Positions 1 to 11,275 of a DNA stretch of 64,000 nucleotides are shown piece after piece. Origin of the DNA: Narthecium ossifragum (Eukaryota; Streptophyta; Magnoliopsida; Dioscoreales; Nartheciaceae). The notes below the pieces were generated by a model. That model saw only the letters and a list, made by a program, of their open reading frames with translations. It was not told the DNA's origin and made no database searches. The position numbers and the translations under genes are program-made. Location: NCBI GenBank assembly GCA_963920575.1, contig OY986971.1:8248779-8312778 (forward strand), read 5' to 3'. The number at the start of each line of letters is the position of its first letter. The stretch's first letter is position 1.

Positions 1-893
1 AGGGTTTCTAATATAAAAAGGGGTCTTCCAGCCGAAAAATATCATCTTTTGGAGCACTTTTGAAGGAGAAGGTGAGGGTTTTGAAGACGGTGATCTTTCC
101 GCGGGGATCGACGGCTTCATCTTCTACACCTATGGCTGATTTCCAAGAGATGAGTGGCTAGTTTTCTTGTTCTTAGGAATACCATGAAACCCTAGTGTAA
201 CTTTTGATCTTTCTTAGTTGGATTTTTGTGAACTTCTCTATGTATAATCTCATGAATATGGTTTTAATGATTATAGAGTTGAAGGAATAGATTTCCGTTG
301 ACGTATTATTAGTCCTACATGATGGTTGTACTTGAGTGTAGAGATTCATGAGATAGTTTGCATGTGGTTTGTGATTTACCTTTGAGATAATCTATGCTAC
401 GTGAAGATAAGTCATGCTAAGGTCATTAGGAGTAGAATAACTTAAGATAATGGTAGGACCAAAGATGATTTATGCCAAACAAAGATAGGTTATGCCGTAG
501 GGAACATAAAACCTTCTTTTAGGGATTCGTGTGAGCTTGTAGCCATACGATCCATAATACTTAGAGAAGTGATCAAGATGATAACTATGGAAGATTAAGG
601 GTGAAACTAGGGTGGATTGTGTATTTCCTAAGACATCTTTTTCCATCTGATTAAAACCATAATATTTTCTTTTGCTTTCTTAGATAATTTCAGTTAAATC
701 AATCTATCAGTGAAGTGTTTGATTTAGATCAAGAGTTTCGAGAATCGATTTTGGTTTTCCTAGTAATTCCCTGTGGTTCGACTCCGGATTTCACCACTAG
801 TCTACCTAGTAGTATTAGTGATTGAACAAGGATATAAATTTAAGATTTGATTGAGGTTAGCAACGTTTTAACGACGACGTTTGCGAGCGATCA
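1..893 (+). repeat. 5' LTR of the Athila-like element (3' part only)
   Basis: This stretch matches 7840-8732 at 891 of 893 positions. It ends in GATCA immediately before the primer-binding region. The first part of the LTR, about 690 bp judged from the 3' copy, lies outside the window. Confidence 0.95.
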
Positions 894-898
894 ATTTT

Positions 899-916
899 TG
901 GCGCCGTTGCCGGGGA
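899..916 (+). promoter_or_regulatory. Primer-binding site, tRNA-Asp type
   Basis: TGGCGCCGTTGCCGGGGA lies five bases after the LTR end. It is complementary to the 3' end of plant tRNA-Asp, the primer used by Athila and Tat elements. Confidence 0.9.
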
Positions 917-1103
917 TTTTCGACGGTTAATTGATTGATTTTCTCTTGACTCTTTTTCTTTGTTTAATTCATTTTTTTATCTTTCTTATTTTTCCCTTTC
1001 GTTATTTTACACTTTTTAGGAATTTTCTGACAATTTTCTGGAATTTTTGCAGCATTGGAACGGATTTTTCTTGGAGAAGAACACAACTCGGCAGACACCT
1101 GGA

Positions 1104-1202
1104 GCGATCGGTCGGACTTGAATCCGATCGATCGGACCGCGCCATCTGCTTTGAAGTGGACTTCGAGTGAAGGAGCTTGCGGACTGGAAACCGACCGATC
1201 GG
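1104..1202. repeat. Palindromic word array in the Athila-like leader
   Basis: Three words of one type occur in the untranslated leader: GCGATCGGTCGG near 1104, a perfect CCGATCGATCGG at 1124-1135, and CCGACCGATCGG at 1191-1202. The same word appears in the gag linker and LTR of this element. Confidence 0.7.
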
Positions 1203-1461
1203 AACTGCGTAGTCAGCTAAGCCTTTTTACTTCAAAGTCTTTTCGTTTCAATTGTTGTTTTCCGGGTTTTGTCCTCTCCTCTGAATCTTCTATTTTTTTT
1301 TTCTCTGTTTGTGTGTGATCTTACATGCAAGGTAGACGATCCTTAAATACCCCGCTGGAACCTTTGGATCTAGAACTAGAGACCACACTCCGAAAAGCTA
1401 GTGCCTCAGAGGCTTGCAATCTTTGAGTAACTTGCAATCTATTCACGAGACCTTTGTCACC

Positions 1462-4400
1462 ATGGCTGAAAATGAGGGATATGTCATCAACCTTAATGCT
1501 AATATGGGAAGGGAGGCTAATAATAATAACAATGGGGGGGTACAACGTGTTCCTTTGAGAAATCACTTCTTGCCCACTGCCTACACTTACACTCCTTCCA
1601 TTGATCCTCCTGCAATCACAGCCTCACACTATGAGATTAGACCCCAAACGATTCAAATGTTACCCCACTTTCAGGGTTTAAGTAATGAGGATCCTTATGA
1701 GCACATTCACAATTTTATCGATATTATCACTACACTAAAATTGGAGAACTTTAATGATGATGCATTTAAATTAAAACTTTTCCCCTTCTCGTTGAAAGAT
1801 AAAGCTAAACACTGGCTTCAATGTTTACCTCCACGCTCAATCACAACTTGGGACCAACTTCAAGAGGCATTTTTAAGGAAATTCTTTCCCATAATTAAAA
1901 CTGAGAAATTCAGGACTGAAATCCTTACTTTTGTTCAATATGATGATGAGTCTTTCCATGATGCCTGGGATAGATTTAAAGATCTTTTGAGAAAATGTCC
2001 CCATCATGATATTGAAAAGTGGTTGTTAACGCATAAGTTTTATAGAGGTCTTAATGAAAGATGTAAAACTAGGGTTGAAGCTTGTTGTGGGGGTATTCCT
2101 TTAGACAAAAATGATGATGAGCTCTGGAACCTTTATGAACAAATTTCCATTGATTCTCAACAACAGTATACACACCCTAGGAGTCGGCCTACATCTAAGG
2201 GAACCTTTGAAATTTCTGGATTTGATGCCCTTACTGCACAAATAGCTCTCCTTAATAAAAGGTTTGATAAATTGGAAATGAGACAAGCACCTGACCCTCT
2301 ACTGTTCCAAAATCAACCTCAAACTTGTGCACTATGCTCTAGCCTTGAACATCACATTACCGACTGTCCCCTGGCTCCTTCACTTCCTGAATTCGTTCAG
2401 GAACAAGCAAACGCAACATATGGCTTCACTAAACCTGAGAATAATTCGTATTCAAACACACATAATCCAGGTTGGCGGAACCATCCCAATTTTAGTTGGA
2501 GACCACCTCAACAGTCTGATAGGTACCCATCTATGCCGCATACAAACCCCAACCCAGGGTACTCTGCACCATATCAACAAACTGCACCTAACCCTCCTCC
2601 ACAAGTACCCTCTGACCCAACTTTGAACGCAATCATGACTACTCTTGCAAATTTGAGTTCTAGCATGAATAACATGAATGAAAACATTACTGCTAGCATG
2701 GTTGAGCTTAAGAGTGAACTTAGGAGCGAAATTGCTTTGATAAGAAATGATGTTAATTCGCATGCTCAATCTATATCCAAAATAGAGACACAACTAGGGC
2801 AACGGGCTAGCACAGTGTCTAAGCAAGAAGATGGTCATTTACCTCGTCAACCAGTTATAAATCCTAGGGCCTTGAACCACGTAAATACCCAAAACTTTGA
2901 AAGTGCAAAAGCTGTAGTAACCTTAAGGAACGGTAAGCAAGTGGATACACTTCCTGACACTGCCCAGAGCGACGGATCGCTCTCAGATCCGACCGATCGG
3001 AACTATTCCGATCAATCGGGTACTGGTTCGACCGATCGGTCTCTGCCCCTACAGCAACCTGATGATACTCCTAATCAAGTGGATTCAAATCCAATTGATG
3101 AAAATGAACCCGACCCACTCACATACATACCGAAAGTGCCTTTTCCTGCGGCCCTTAAGGATCCCTATCCAACTATCAAAGATCGAAGAGCCATAGAGGA
3201 CGCTCTTGAAATCTTCAAACATGTCAACATCAACATACCCTTGATTCAGGCCATTCGTCAAATCCCTTCATATGCCAAATTTCTTAAGGATTTGTGCACT
3301 CATAAACGCCAGACAAAAACCAATAGAGACAAGAAAATCCTTTTACCTGAACAAGTCAGTTCGATTTTGAGACATGACACGCCACCCAAATTGAAGGACC
3401 CTGGTACCCCTACCATACCATGTTGCATAGGCGACTACCAGATTGATGGTGCCCTTCTTGACCTAGGAGCCAGTGTTAACATTTTGCCCTATTACCTTTA
3501 TAAGGAATTTGGGATGGAGGAACTGAAACCGACCTCGGTTGTTTTGCAATTAGCTGATAGGTCTATTAAGACCCCTAGAGGTATCGTAGAGGACGTATTG
3601 GTTAAGGTGGACAACTTCTTTTTCCCTGTCGATTTTGTCGTCTTGGATATGGAACCCGCTGTTCACTGCAGAAAGACTGTGCCTATCATCTTAGGACGCC
3701 CCTTTTTGGCAACTGCAAATGCCAATATTCAGTGTCGAACTGGTGTCATGGATATCTCTTTTGGTTATATGCATGTTAAACTAAACATCTTTAAGACTAC
3801 ATGTTTGCCTAAGAGTGAGAATGAATGCTTTCGTGTTGATGGTTTGACTGACGGCTGTGATGATAAATCTCATGTTATAATGATTGATAGATTATCTGAG
3901 ATTTTGAGGGATTATGACTCTGATGATGATGATGATGGTGATGCTACACTGCACAATGATAGAGTATATGAGATTTTGAAGGAATATGATTCTGACAATG
4001 TTGATTATGATGTTGAATTGTATAATGCTAGATTGGTTGTGATTCTGAATGAGTATGAGTTTGAGGATTCGGAGGATGATGATGTTGAAGTGGAGAATGA
4101 TAGGCTATCTAATATCTTGAATGCCTATGCTTCTGATTCTGATGATGATGTTAATTTGAACACCGCACAATCAAAATATGATATCAAAACACACATCTTG
4201 CCCGACCAATCACTCGATCGGCATACTGCGGAAATAAAAACTATTTCTGAGATGGTTGAACCCCTTTCACCGCTATCTTTTGCTCCCGCACCTGTGATAG
4301 ATACAGGCCAATTGTGTGCTTATTATGCCGACACTCACCTTTGTATAGATGTGGCAGTATATCCTAAGGTTGAGCCACCTCCTCTTTTCTCTATATCTGC

Positions 4401-4710
4401 ACCATCATCACTGCTTTCACTGCGTCTTTTATCTATATTTGACCTTCCACTTCCGGTTCACTCGAATGATAGTTTCACTATTCTGGATGACACATACTGT
4501 AGACCGGGTTGCAAGATGAAACATGACGATAGGTTGCCTTTTATAGAGGGTGGGGTCTCTAGTTTTCTTGTAGGTAGGAAAGACTTTGTTAGCCTACATC
4601 ATCAACTACTTGATTTACTGTGGGCTCGGGTTTGGTTTCAAGCATTATATGGAGGAAATTATTTTAAGTGGGGTGATCAATTCCGTCATTTAGACGGATC
4701 CATGCTATAA
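1462..4710 (+). CDS. Gag-protease polyprotein of the Athila-like element
   Basis: The first in-frame ATG at 1462 gives 1082 residues. A conserved retrotransposon gag domain occupies about residues 70-210. A zinc knuckle CX2CX4HX4C starts at residue 289. After a variable linker comes an Athila-type region with LKDPYPTI and SYAKFLKDL, and then an aspartic protease with DLGAS at residue 667 and IILGRPFLA downstream. Leucine in place of Thr/Ser after the catalytic Asp is usual in this family. Residues 806-903 form four acidic repeats, and the tail ends with CKMKHDDRLPFIEGG. No RT or integrase follows. The dead copy at 13650 starts at an ATG whose counterpart here is 1325, but that reading hits a stop near 1423 after a small deletion and frameshift, so the protein may have lost about 50 N-terminal residues. 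The frame is otherwise intact. Confidence 0.88.
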   Translation: MAENEGYVINLNANMGREANNNNNGGVQRVPLRNHFLPTAYTYTPSIDPPAITASHYEIRPQTIQMLPHFQGLSNEDPYEHIHNFIDIITTLKLENFNDDAFKLKLFPFSLKDKAKHWLQCLPPRSITTWDQLQEAFLRKFFPIIKTEKFRTEILTFVQYDDESFHDAWDRFKDLLRKCPHHDIEKWLLTHKFYRGLNERCKTRVEACCGGIPLDKNDDELWNLYEQISIDSQQQYTHPRSRPTSKGTFEISGFDALTAQIALLNKRFDKLEMRQAPDPLLFQNQPQTCALCSSLEHHITDCPLAPSLPEFVQEQANATYGFTKPENNSYSNTHNPGWRNHPNFSWRPPQQSDRYPSMPHTNPNPGYSAPYQQTAPNPPPQVPSDPTLNAIMTTLANLSSSMNNMNENITASMVELKSELRSEIALIRNDVNSHAQSISKIETQLGQRASTVSKQEDGHLPRQPVINPRALNHVNTQNFESAKAVVTLRNGKQVDTLPDTAQSDGSLSDPTDRNYSDQSGTGSTDRSLPLQQPDDTPNQVDSNPIDENEPDPLTYIPKVPFPAALKDPYPTIKDRRAIEDALEIFKHVNINIPLIQAIRQIPSYAKFLKDLCTHKRQTKTNRDKKILLPEQVSSILRHDTPPKLKDPGTPTIPCCIGDYQIDGALLDLGASVNILPYYLYKEFGMEELKPTSVVLQLADRSIKTPRGIVEDVLVKVDNFFFPVDFVVLDMEPAVHCRKTVPIILGRPFLATANANIQCRTGVMDISFGYMHVKLNIFKTTCLPKSENECFRVDGLTDGCDDKSHVIMIDRLSEILRDYDSDDDDDGDATLHNDRVYEILKEYDSDNVDYDVELYNARLVVILNEYEFEDSEDDDVEVENDRLSNILNAYASDSDDDVNLNTAQSKYDIKTHILPDQSLDRHTAEIKTISEMVEPLSPLSFAPAPVIDTGQLCAYYADTHLCIDVAVYPKVEPPPLFSISAPSSLLSLRLLSIFDLPLPVHSNDSFTILDDTYCRPGCKMKHDDRLPFIEGGVSSFLVGRKDFVSLHHQLLDLLWARVWFQALYGGNYFKWGDQFRHLDGSML
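2966..3041. repeat. Palindromic word array inside the gag coding sequence
   Basis: Four words lie in the gag-protease linker: GAGCGACGGATCGCTC, CCGACCGATCGG, CCGATCAATCGG and CGACCGATCGGTC. They are read in frame as runs such as TDRN, DQS and TDRS, so the array is translated without breaking the ORF. Confidence 0.7.
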
Positions 4711-4727
4711 TGGCACCTTTGCGGGAA

Positions 4728-4775
4728 GTCGAGCGAAAGACTTAAAATTGCGCGCTTGTTGGGAGACAACCCAAG
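4728..4775 (+). other. Conserved Athila/Tat post-pol sequence
   Basis: The stretch from GTCGAGCG to GGGAGACAACCCAAG resembles the sequence that normally follows the integrase stop codon in Athila/Tat elements. Here it lies just past the gag-protease stop, as expected if RT, RNase H and integrase were removed by an internal deletion. Confidence 0.65.
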
Positions 4776-7140
4776 TTTTATATTTTTTCCCGTTTTTTTT
4801 CCCCTTAATTTTTAGGATTTTCCATGATTTTTTTCCGTCTTTTTCCTATTTTTCCGAAGTTTCTTTATTTTTCTTTGAGTTTTCTCTCTCCTCTCGCTCT
4901 TTTCTTCTCCCCGCGGCTCGTCGGCTCATCCCCGAGCCGACGACCACCGCCGCCCGTCCCCACCTCTCCGGTCGTCCCCAGCCCCTAAAAATACCACTGA
5001 TACCTCCGCCAACCTTCCACCTATTCATCCCCGTCCTTCATTTCCCTCGCCAACTTCTCCTCCGACGCCGGTGAGCCCCCCCCCCCCCCCCGCCATCGTC
5101 TTCACCATCATCCACGGCCGTTCACCGCCCCAAAACACCTCCAAAAGCTTCCTTCCATCTCCACGACGCTTCCGCCACCATCAAATCCCTTCCTTTCCTC
5201 TGGGATCCTCGGCCTCAGCCTCCGACGAAACCAACGCTCCGACCATCTTCATTTCACCGTCTGGAAGCTCAGTTCCTCAATCCAGCACCATCGGACCGTT
5301 CCCCATACCTCCACGATCCTTCCTCACCCCTTTCCATCCGTGATTGGAGCTCCGATCCTCGGAATTCAATTCCGGCCGTCACTTCCTCCGATCCGGCCAC
5401 CTCCGTTCTACCACCTGGGGACCTCCATTTTTCGATCAGAGCTCACTGGAGAACTCCTTTGCCTTCCGCGATTCTTCTTGTACCCTTCCCGTCCTTCGGC
5501 GAAGCCGTTTCACCGTTGACCCATCGCCGGCGAGCTCTCAGCCGTCCGTTGGCTGCCAACACAATCCAGATGCTACGTAGCTTCAATTTCGAATCGGACG
5601 GTCCCGATCTTCAATCAGGATGATATTATGATGCTCAATATTTTTGGTGTTGTGCATGGATAATTTCCTGTATTTTAATATTTTCATGTCTATAATTTAA
5701 TTTTTGTGGGATGAATACTTGTACAGGATTGATATATCATGAAAATACAAAGGAGATCCTGCCGAAATTTTCTCTGATTTTAATACCTTTTTGGACTTTT
5801 ATTTGTTATATTTGATCTTTTTGGAAAGGTATATATTTCTGTGACAGGTTATGGGGGGAAGGAAGTATTTATTCTATTATGGCGATGCTGGGTATATCTA
5901 AAGCGAGAGAAATCTATTTTTGAGGCTTTCATACTGGTTATCTCTACCCTTTATTCCTTGCTTTATTTTTATGACTTAGTGTAATTGGGGACAATTACAT
6001 TTAAGTTGTGGGGTAGCATTCATAAATTTCATGCTTATATTTTTCTGATAACCAACTTTATACACCCTTGAGTTATGTCATGAGAATGAAATTGTGATAT
6101 TTATTGATGAAAGATGCTTGATTTAGAAATATAATTTATGATTTATTCTGATCTCATATGTGATATAAGAAATAGCTAAATTTTTGCTATGCATGATATT
6201 ATTTCTATACTTCAACACTTTTGCCACGAATTAAGGATGATTTGACATATCCTAATGCACATGTTCACTTCCACATATTGATGAGTTGAAATTAGATTCT
6301 AAACATGATACTATGATGAAATTATGATCTTATGCTAGGTTACATGAAAAATATGCAATTGAAAAAAAAAAAGCTCTATATGCAAAAAGGGTTTCATACT
6401 TAGTAACCGGGCAATGTGCCTAACAAGGCGTGTTGTTCGCGTAAAACAGTTGAAATTCCTGAAAAATGACTAGTTATGATTTGTAGCCTTCATGGTTTGA
6501 GCATTAGAGTCTGAAGAGTGTTCTACACTTAGTGCCCTAAAACCGTCTGGTTTGGGAGTCACTGGCTTGAACCTCGTTACATGGACCATGAAGAAAGCTT
6601 AAGAAATCATAACATTGCACATGTCATATATGAAAAAAAAAATGAAAAAAAAAAGATTGCAAAGTAGTGAATGAAAATATGTACTTGGCCAAGTTCGTAT
6701 TCTTGAATGGTTGAATTGTGTAGATATAATTGATACTTTGAGATATGTGGAACCCTTTTCACACATAGGAGTGTTAAAGTTGTTCTTAATTGTAGTTAAA
6801 TATGTTGAAGTGTTGGAAATATGTTTGGCATGCATTAATTTGCTATCGTTTTATCTTGCTATGGGTAGAAGAATATATTCATGGATATTATTTCTATTTC
6901 ATGCATTAGAGTTGATGAGTATTATGATTGATTTCAAATGATATATTCAAGGGAATGTATAGATGTTTGTGGGTGTCATCCCTGAAAACTCTCAGGAGAC
7001 TATAACTCCTCCACTGGGGTAACCCAGGGGTTTAAAGGCTTGTTGCACATGCTAAGTGCAATCGTGAGACCTACGAAAGTGGCTAGTTAGATTTATTGCT
7101 TTCTTTTTATCTTTTCTTTGCTCGAGGACTAGCAAAGTGT
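4776..7140 (+). other. Non-coding 3' internal region of the Athila-like element
   Basis: No supported gene is present. About 4880-5580 is CT- and CCG-rich with a run of 14 or more C at 5077-5090, and resembles plant 5'-leader DNA. The ORFs there are low complexity without recognisable domains. About 5600-7140 is AT-rich, with short oligo-A runs near 6362 and 6632-6652. Confidence 0.6.
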
Positions 7141-7151
7141 AAGTTGGGGGA
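7141..7151 (+). promoter_or_regulatory. Polypurine tract
   Basis: AAGTTGGGGGA directly precedes the TGTGATAAG start of the 3' LTR, the expected place for plus-strand priming. The one T pair is tolerated in plant elements. Confidence 0.75.
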
Positions 7152-8732
7152 TGTGATAAGTCACTAATTATTCATAATTAAACCCCTTAAATTACCTTTG
7201 TTAGGCCTAGAGTGGTTGTCTTTAATGTCATATTGCTTGATTTCAGGTTTAAATAGGTTTTGAGAAGAAATACAAGAGTTTCGGCTAAGAAGAGGAATTT
7301 ATTTGATAAAGACTGCTTCGTCGCCTGTCAGGAAAATATTCGCCAGATATTCTGTATAAGTCCAGATATTCTGTATAAGTCCAAATAGTACATGATAGAA
7401 GACTTCAAGCTCTACAATATTCATGTTGGACACTTTGCGAGATTCCTGATGGCGTGATAGCAGATTTGAAGAATACATGAAGATCCATAAGCTGGAAAGC
7501 TGCACCATCGATGCTGAAGTGAATATTCACCAAATATTCTACATTAATTAGAATATTCTGAAATTTTGGGAGATGAAAGAAGACTTCCAGATCTAGAACT
7601 TTTCTGTTGAAGACTTTCTCAGATTCCGAACATATTAGCTTCAGAATTGATTACAAATCGGAATTCCGAGTAGGAATTGAAGAATAAGGAAGCTGATGAC
7701 GTGGCAGTTATTAACCTAGTCAAACTGGGAAGTCCGATCGATCGGTTTGATTCCGATCGATCGCTCTGATGACGTCAGCGACCCGGAAATTAGGGAAATT
7801 AGAGTTTAACCTCTGTTAGGACTCCTAATTCGCAGGTTGAGGGTTTCTAATATAAAAAGGGGTCTTCCAGCCGAAAAATATCATCTTTTGGAGCACTTTT
7901 GAAGGAGAAGGTGAGGGTTTTGAAGACGGTGATCTTTCCGCGGGGATCGACGGCTTCATCTTCTACACCTATGGCTGATTTCCAAGAGATGAGTGGCTAG
8001 TTTTCTTGTTCTTAGGAATACTATGAAACCCTAGTGTAACTTTTGATCTTTCTTAGTTGGATTTTTGTGAACTTCTCTATGTATAATCTCATGAATATGG
8101 TTTTAATGATTATAGAGTTGAAGGAATAGATTTCCGTTGACGTATTATTAGTCCTACATGATGGTTGTACTTGAGTGTAGAGATTCATGAGATAGTTTGC
8201 ATGTGGTTTGTGATTTACCTTTGAGATAATCTATGCTACGTGAAGATAAGTCATGCTAAGGTCATTAGGAGTAGAATAACTTAAGATAATGGTAGGACCA
8301 AAGATGATTTATGCCAAACAAAGATAGGTTATGCCGTAGGGAACATAAAACCTTCTTTTAGGGATTCGTGTGAGCTTGTAGCCATACGATCCATAATACT
8401 TAGAGAAGTGATCAAGATGATAACTATGGAAGATTAAGGGTGAAACTAGGGTGGATTGTGTATTTCCTAAGACATCTTTTTCCATCTGATTAAAACCATA
8501 ATATTTTCTTTTGCTTTCTTAGATAATTTCAGTTAAATCAATCTATCAGTGAAGTGTTTGATTTAGATCAAGAGTTTCGAGAATCGATTTTGGTTTTCCT
8601 AGTAATTCCCTGTGGTTCGACTCCGGATTTCACCACTAGTCTACCTAGTAGTATTAGTGATTGAACAAGGATATAAATTTAAGATTTGATTGAGGTTAGC
8701 AACGTTTTAACGACGACATTTGCGAGCGATCA
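7152..8732 (+). repeat. 3' LTR of the Athila-like element (1581 bp)
   Basis: It starts TGTGATAAGTCAC after the polypurine tract and ends GATCA. Two palindromic words lie at 7734-7745 (CCGATCGATCGG) and 7753-7763. Confidence 0.93.
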
Positions 8733-8757
8733 GTCCTCACAGGAATAGATGGGGTTT
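8733..8757 (-). repeat. End fragment of an older minus-strand LTR
   Basis: GTCCTCACA at 8733-8741 is the reverse complement of the TGTGAGGAC start used by the LTR family filling 8758-23757. It is all that is visible here of the copy that the Athila-like element entered. Sixteen unassigned bases follow. Confidence 0.5.
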
Positions 8758-10304
8758 TGTCACGTCCCGACCTAGAAAACCAATCCAGATCGAGGTGCGA
8801 GCCACCTAAGCATGTTACATCATCAATAGGTGCACAAATATATAACTGCTATGAATTTAAACCATCTAGTCCTCCAGTTCATAAAAAACATTTGGCAGAA
8901 TCTCCTACATAATTATAACACACAAAACCTATATATTTTATAATTTTACAACTTCAACATCATTACTGACACGCCCTGACCCAGAAAACACATCCAGATC
9001 GAGGCGTGAGCCACCTAAACCTGTTTACATCATCAATAGGCGCACAAGCTGTCACACCCCGACCCAGAAAACCCATCCAGTACGGCGCGTTAGGGTTCTT
9101 ATAACTATTCATCTTCAACTGGCGCGATACATTGCGAAAAACATGGGTAAACTTAAACAATTTATATTCCAGAAGTAAGCTGTAATTCAATTTATAAATA
9201 CATCAAGTTGTACTGTCTAAACATCTGATTACTATTCTTATGAAACTCCTCCAAGGGAAAAGATATTATACAAATAATCCAAAAATTCTCGAAAGATGTT
9301 TATAATATACAAAACTATGAAAAAGTACAATAGTTACCCTGCAGCAACCTCAGACGCCTCTGGAAGTACTCGCGCCGCCAAAGGCTGATCCCGCCGGCTC
9401 TACTGCTGAAGAACTGACGCCTGCACCTGCAAACGCAGCCTGGGTAGGAGTGAGCGATAAGCTCAGTAGGGTTCTACTCTACGGCACACAGAAGGGAGAA
9501 AAACATCAACAATGATATCTCCCCGCTCAAGCCTAAGGAATGCCACGGGGTCCCACAACCCCTATCGACTCCCCAAAGGGATCCTACTCTTCTCAACCGA
9601 CCATGCTAGGAACATCAACCAACACGCTGGGAGGAAAAGAATCAGAACTAGTAGAATCACCGTTACCCAGCAGGAAACCACTGCCTGGGGACGATGTCAG
9701 GGACATCGACAACCATCCTTAACACTTAGCATTGGGAGGACAACACGACCTCTAAACCTCAAAGCAAAGATCATAGCCAACTATAACACATCCTCGATAA
9801 CATGAGATTCCGATTAAGATCACGTCCTAATCCTCACTACCCAGCCGCGGTCCTATGGCTAGATTCGAGCTACCCGAGAGCCTCGGATCGGCGATCAACC
9901 CATCGCCTATCTAACCTAGCATGTCTCTAATGCATACAATGTATGAACCTATGCAAACATCTATCCTAGATGTCTCTACATGACACAACATCAGTTAAAG
10001 GTTCAACATTTATACAATAGCCCTCGGCACTCGTCGGCAACGGGCTAAGCTTCCACAATACCTCATTAGCTAACACTCATAGTTAGCTAACGGCTAGTGA
10101 AAGCGATAAGCATTCAAGCTACTATCACCCAAACATTTAAATGCGAGTAAAGACCGTAAATTCGTCAAGAGATTAAATTCCCGATTCAATTCCCAATCTC
10201 GATAGCAATCCCGTGAAAACATCGTGTATGCTTCCTAACATGATTGGATATCTATCATAAATGAAAACCAATCAAAGAAAACCAGAAAACACAGCTCAGT
10301 GGCC

Positions 10305-10629
10305 CACGGTCGATGCGACGGTCGATCCGACGGTCGACCGTGGGGTCAAATGAGAAAAAAGCTTAAGGGCCACGGTCGATCGGTGCATTGACTCTGGGAA
10401 GCCCAAAACGAGACAGAGCCTTTGGGACGATGTGACGGTCGATCCGACGGTCGACAGTGAGGCGAAAAGGAAAAGAGAGGGAGCCCGCAGTCGATCGGTG
10501 CATCGACCCTGGGAAGCCCAAAACGCGACAGAGCCTCACGGATGATGCGATGGTCGATCCGACGGTCGACCGTAAGGCTCAAAAGAAGCGTATCAATGCT
10601 TGACGGTCGATCCACCGATCGACCGTCAA
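10305..10629. repeat. GGTCGA palindrome array with the shared 90-bp module
   Basis: GTCGA cores occur at 10309, 10321, 10333, 10375, 10439, 10450, 10490, 10553, 10565 and 10606. Close neighbours are 11-12 bp apart, about one helical turn. Words such as ACGGTCGACCGT are perfect palindromes. GGTCGAT and ATCGACC also pair across six-base loops. The module running from a GTCGATCGG word to GGTCGACCGT occurs twice here and again near 56080 and 62990. Confidence 0.8.
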
Positions 10630-11114
10630 GCCTAATGCACAGTTCATCAGAACAGTACCGGAAATCCAATTTCTTGGATTTGAATGATCAAAACATGTTG
10701 GACGTTGATGAAACTTTGCAAGCATGCGTAAAAGATGATGGAGAAGCTAATGATACGAATAAAACATGATTTTGATGGTTAAATCTCAAACCTAGGTCTC
10801 AATGGCCGAAACCCGACAAAACGGCGATAATACGGAAATCATCCGATAAAATACGAAAATCATCCGATAAAATACGGAAATCAACTGATAGGGTTACTAG
10901 AAGCAAGCTATAATGCACATGCATTGAACCACACAACATTCTAACAAGTATTCCTACAGCGAAAATACAAGAAACCTATCCTAAGAGAACCCGATTACAT
11001 GATCGAGGTAGAAACACCAACTTGGCCAAGTAGGGCAGCTCCTCCACGTGTCCAACCAGTCAAACCGCCAAGATCCGCTCCTCGAAGCTCGCGTCTCCAA
11101 GCCCTAGCTCAGCC

Positions 11115-11156
11115 GCAGGAGAGAGAGAAAGAGAAAGAGAGAGAGAGAGAAGGAGA
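11115..11156. repeat. GA-rich simple repeat
   Basis: A run of GA and GAAA units lies in the LTR. A counterpart is seen in the related LTR near 23398-23420. Confidence 0.8.
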
Positions 11157-11221
11157 CAATGACAGCAAAGGAGAAAGGAAAGAGAGAGAAAAGGGACAAG
11201 CTATATATAGAGATCTGAACC

Positions 11222-11275
11222 GATCTCGGTCGTCCGATTCGATCTTTCCCGATCGAGCTCCGATCTTCCGATCGA
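11222..11275. repeat. Loose GATC cluster near the LTR 5' end
   Basis: GATC cores occur at 11222, 11241, 11251, 11262 and 11270, mostly about 10 bp apart. The position in the LTR matches the first array of the plus-strand relatives at 15994 and 58249. Confidence 0.45.

Larger units (their letters stand above)
1..8732 (+). mobile_element. Young non-autonomous Athila-like (Ty3) LTR retrotransposon
   Basis: The element runs from a 5' LTR cut by the window edge to a complete 3' LTR, with a tRNA-Asp primer site, one gag-protease ORF and a polypurine tract. The Asp primer site, the gag type, the DLGAS protease motif and the post-pol sequence at 4728-4775 all fit the Athila/Tat branch of Ty3 elements. 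No reverse transcriptase, RNase H or integrase is present, so it would need another element's enzymes to move. Over the 893 bp where both LTRs can be compared I read only two differences (positions 183 and 880), both transitions, so insertion is recent. It landed close to the end of an older minus-strand LTR, whose last bases survive at 8733-8741. Confidence 0.9.

Noticed and set aside
5071..5580. Two ORFs in the CT-rich part of the young Athila-like element
   Set aside because: Low-complexity Pro/Ser sequence, no counterpart in the second copy and no known domain.
8733..8757. Internal region of a minus-strand retrotransposon between two LTR ends
   Set aside because: Only 16 bases separate the end fragment from the next LTR, and they match neither a primer site nor a polypurine tract.
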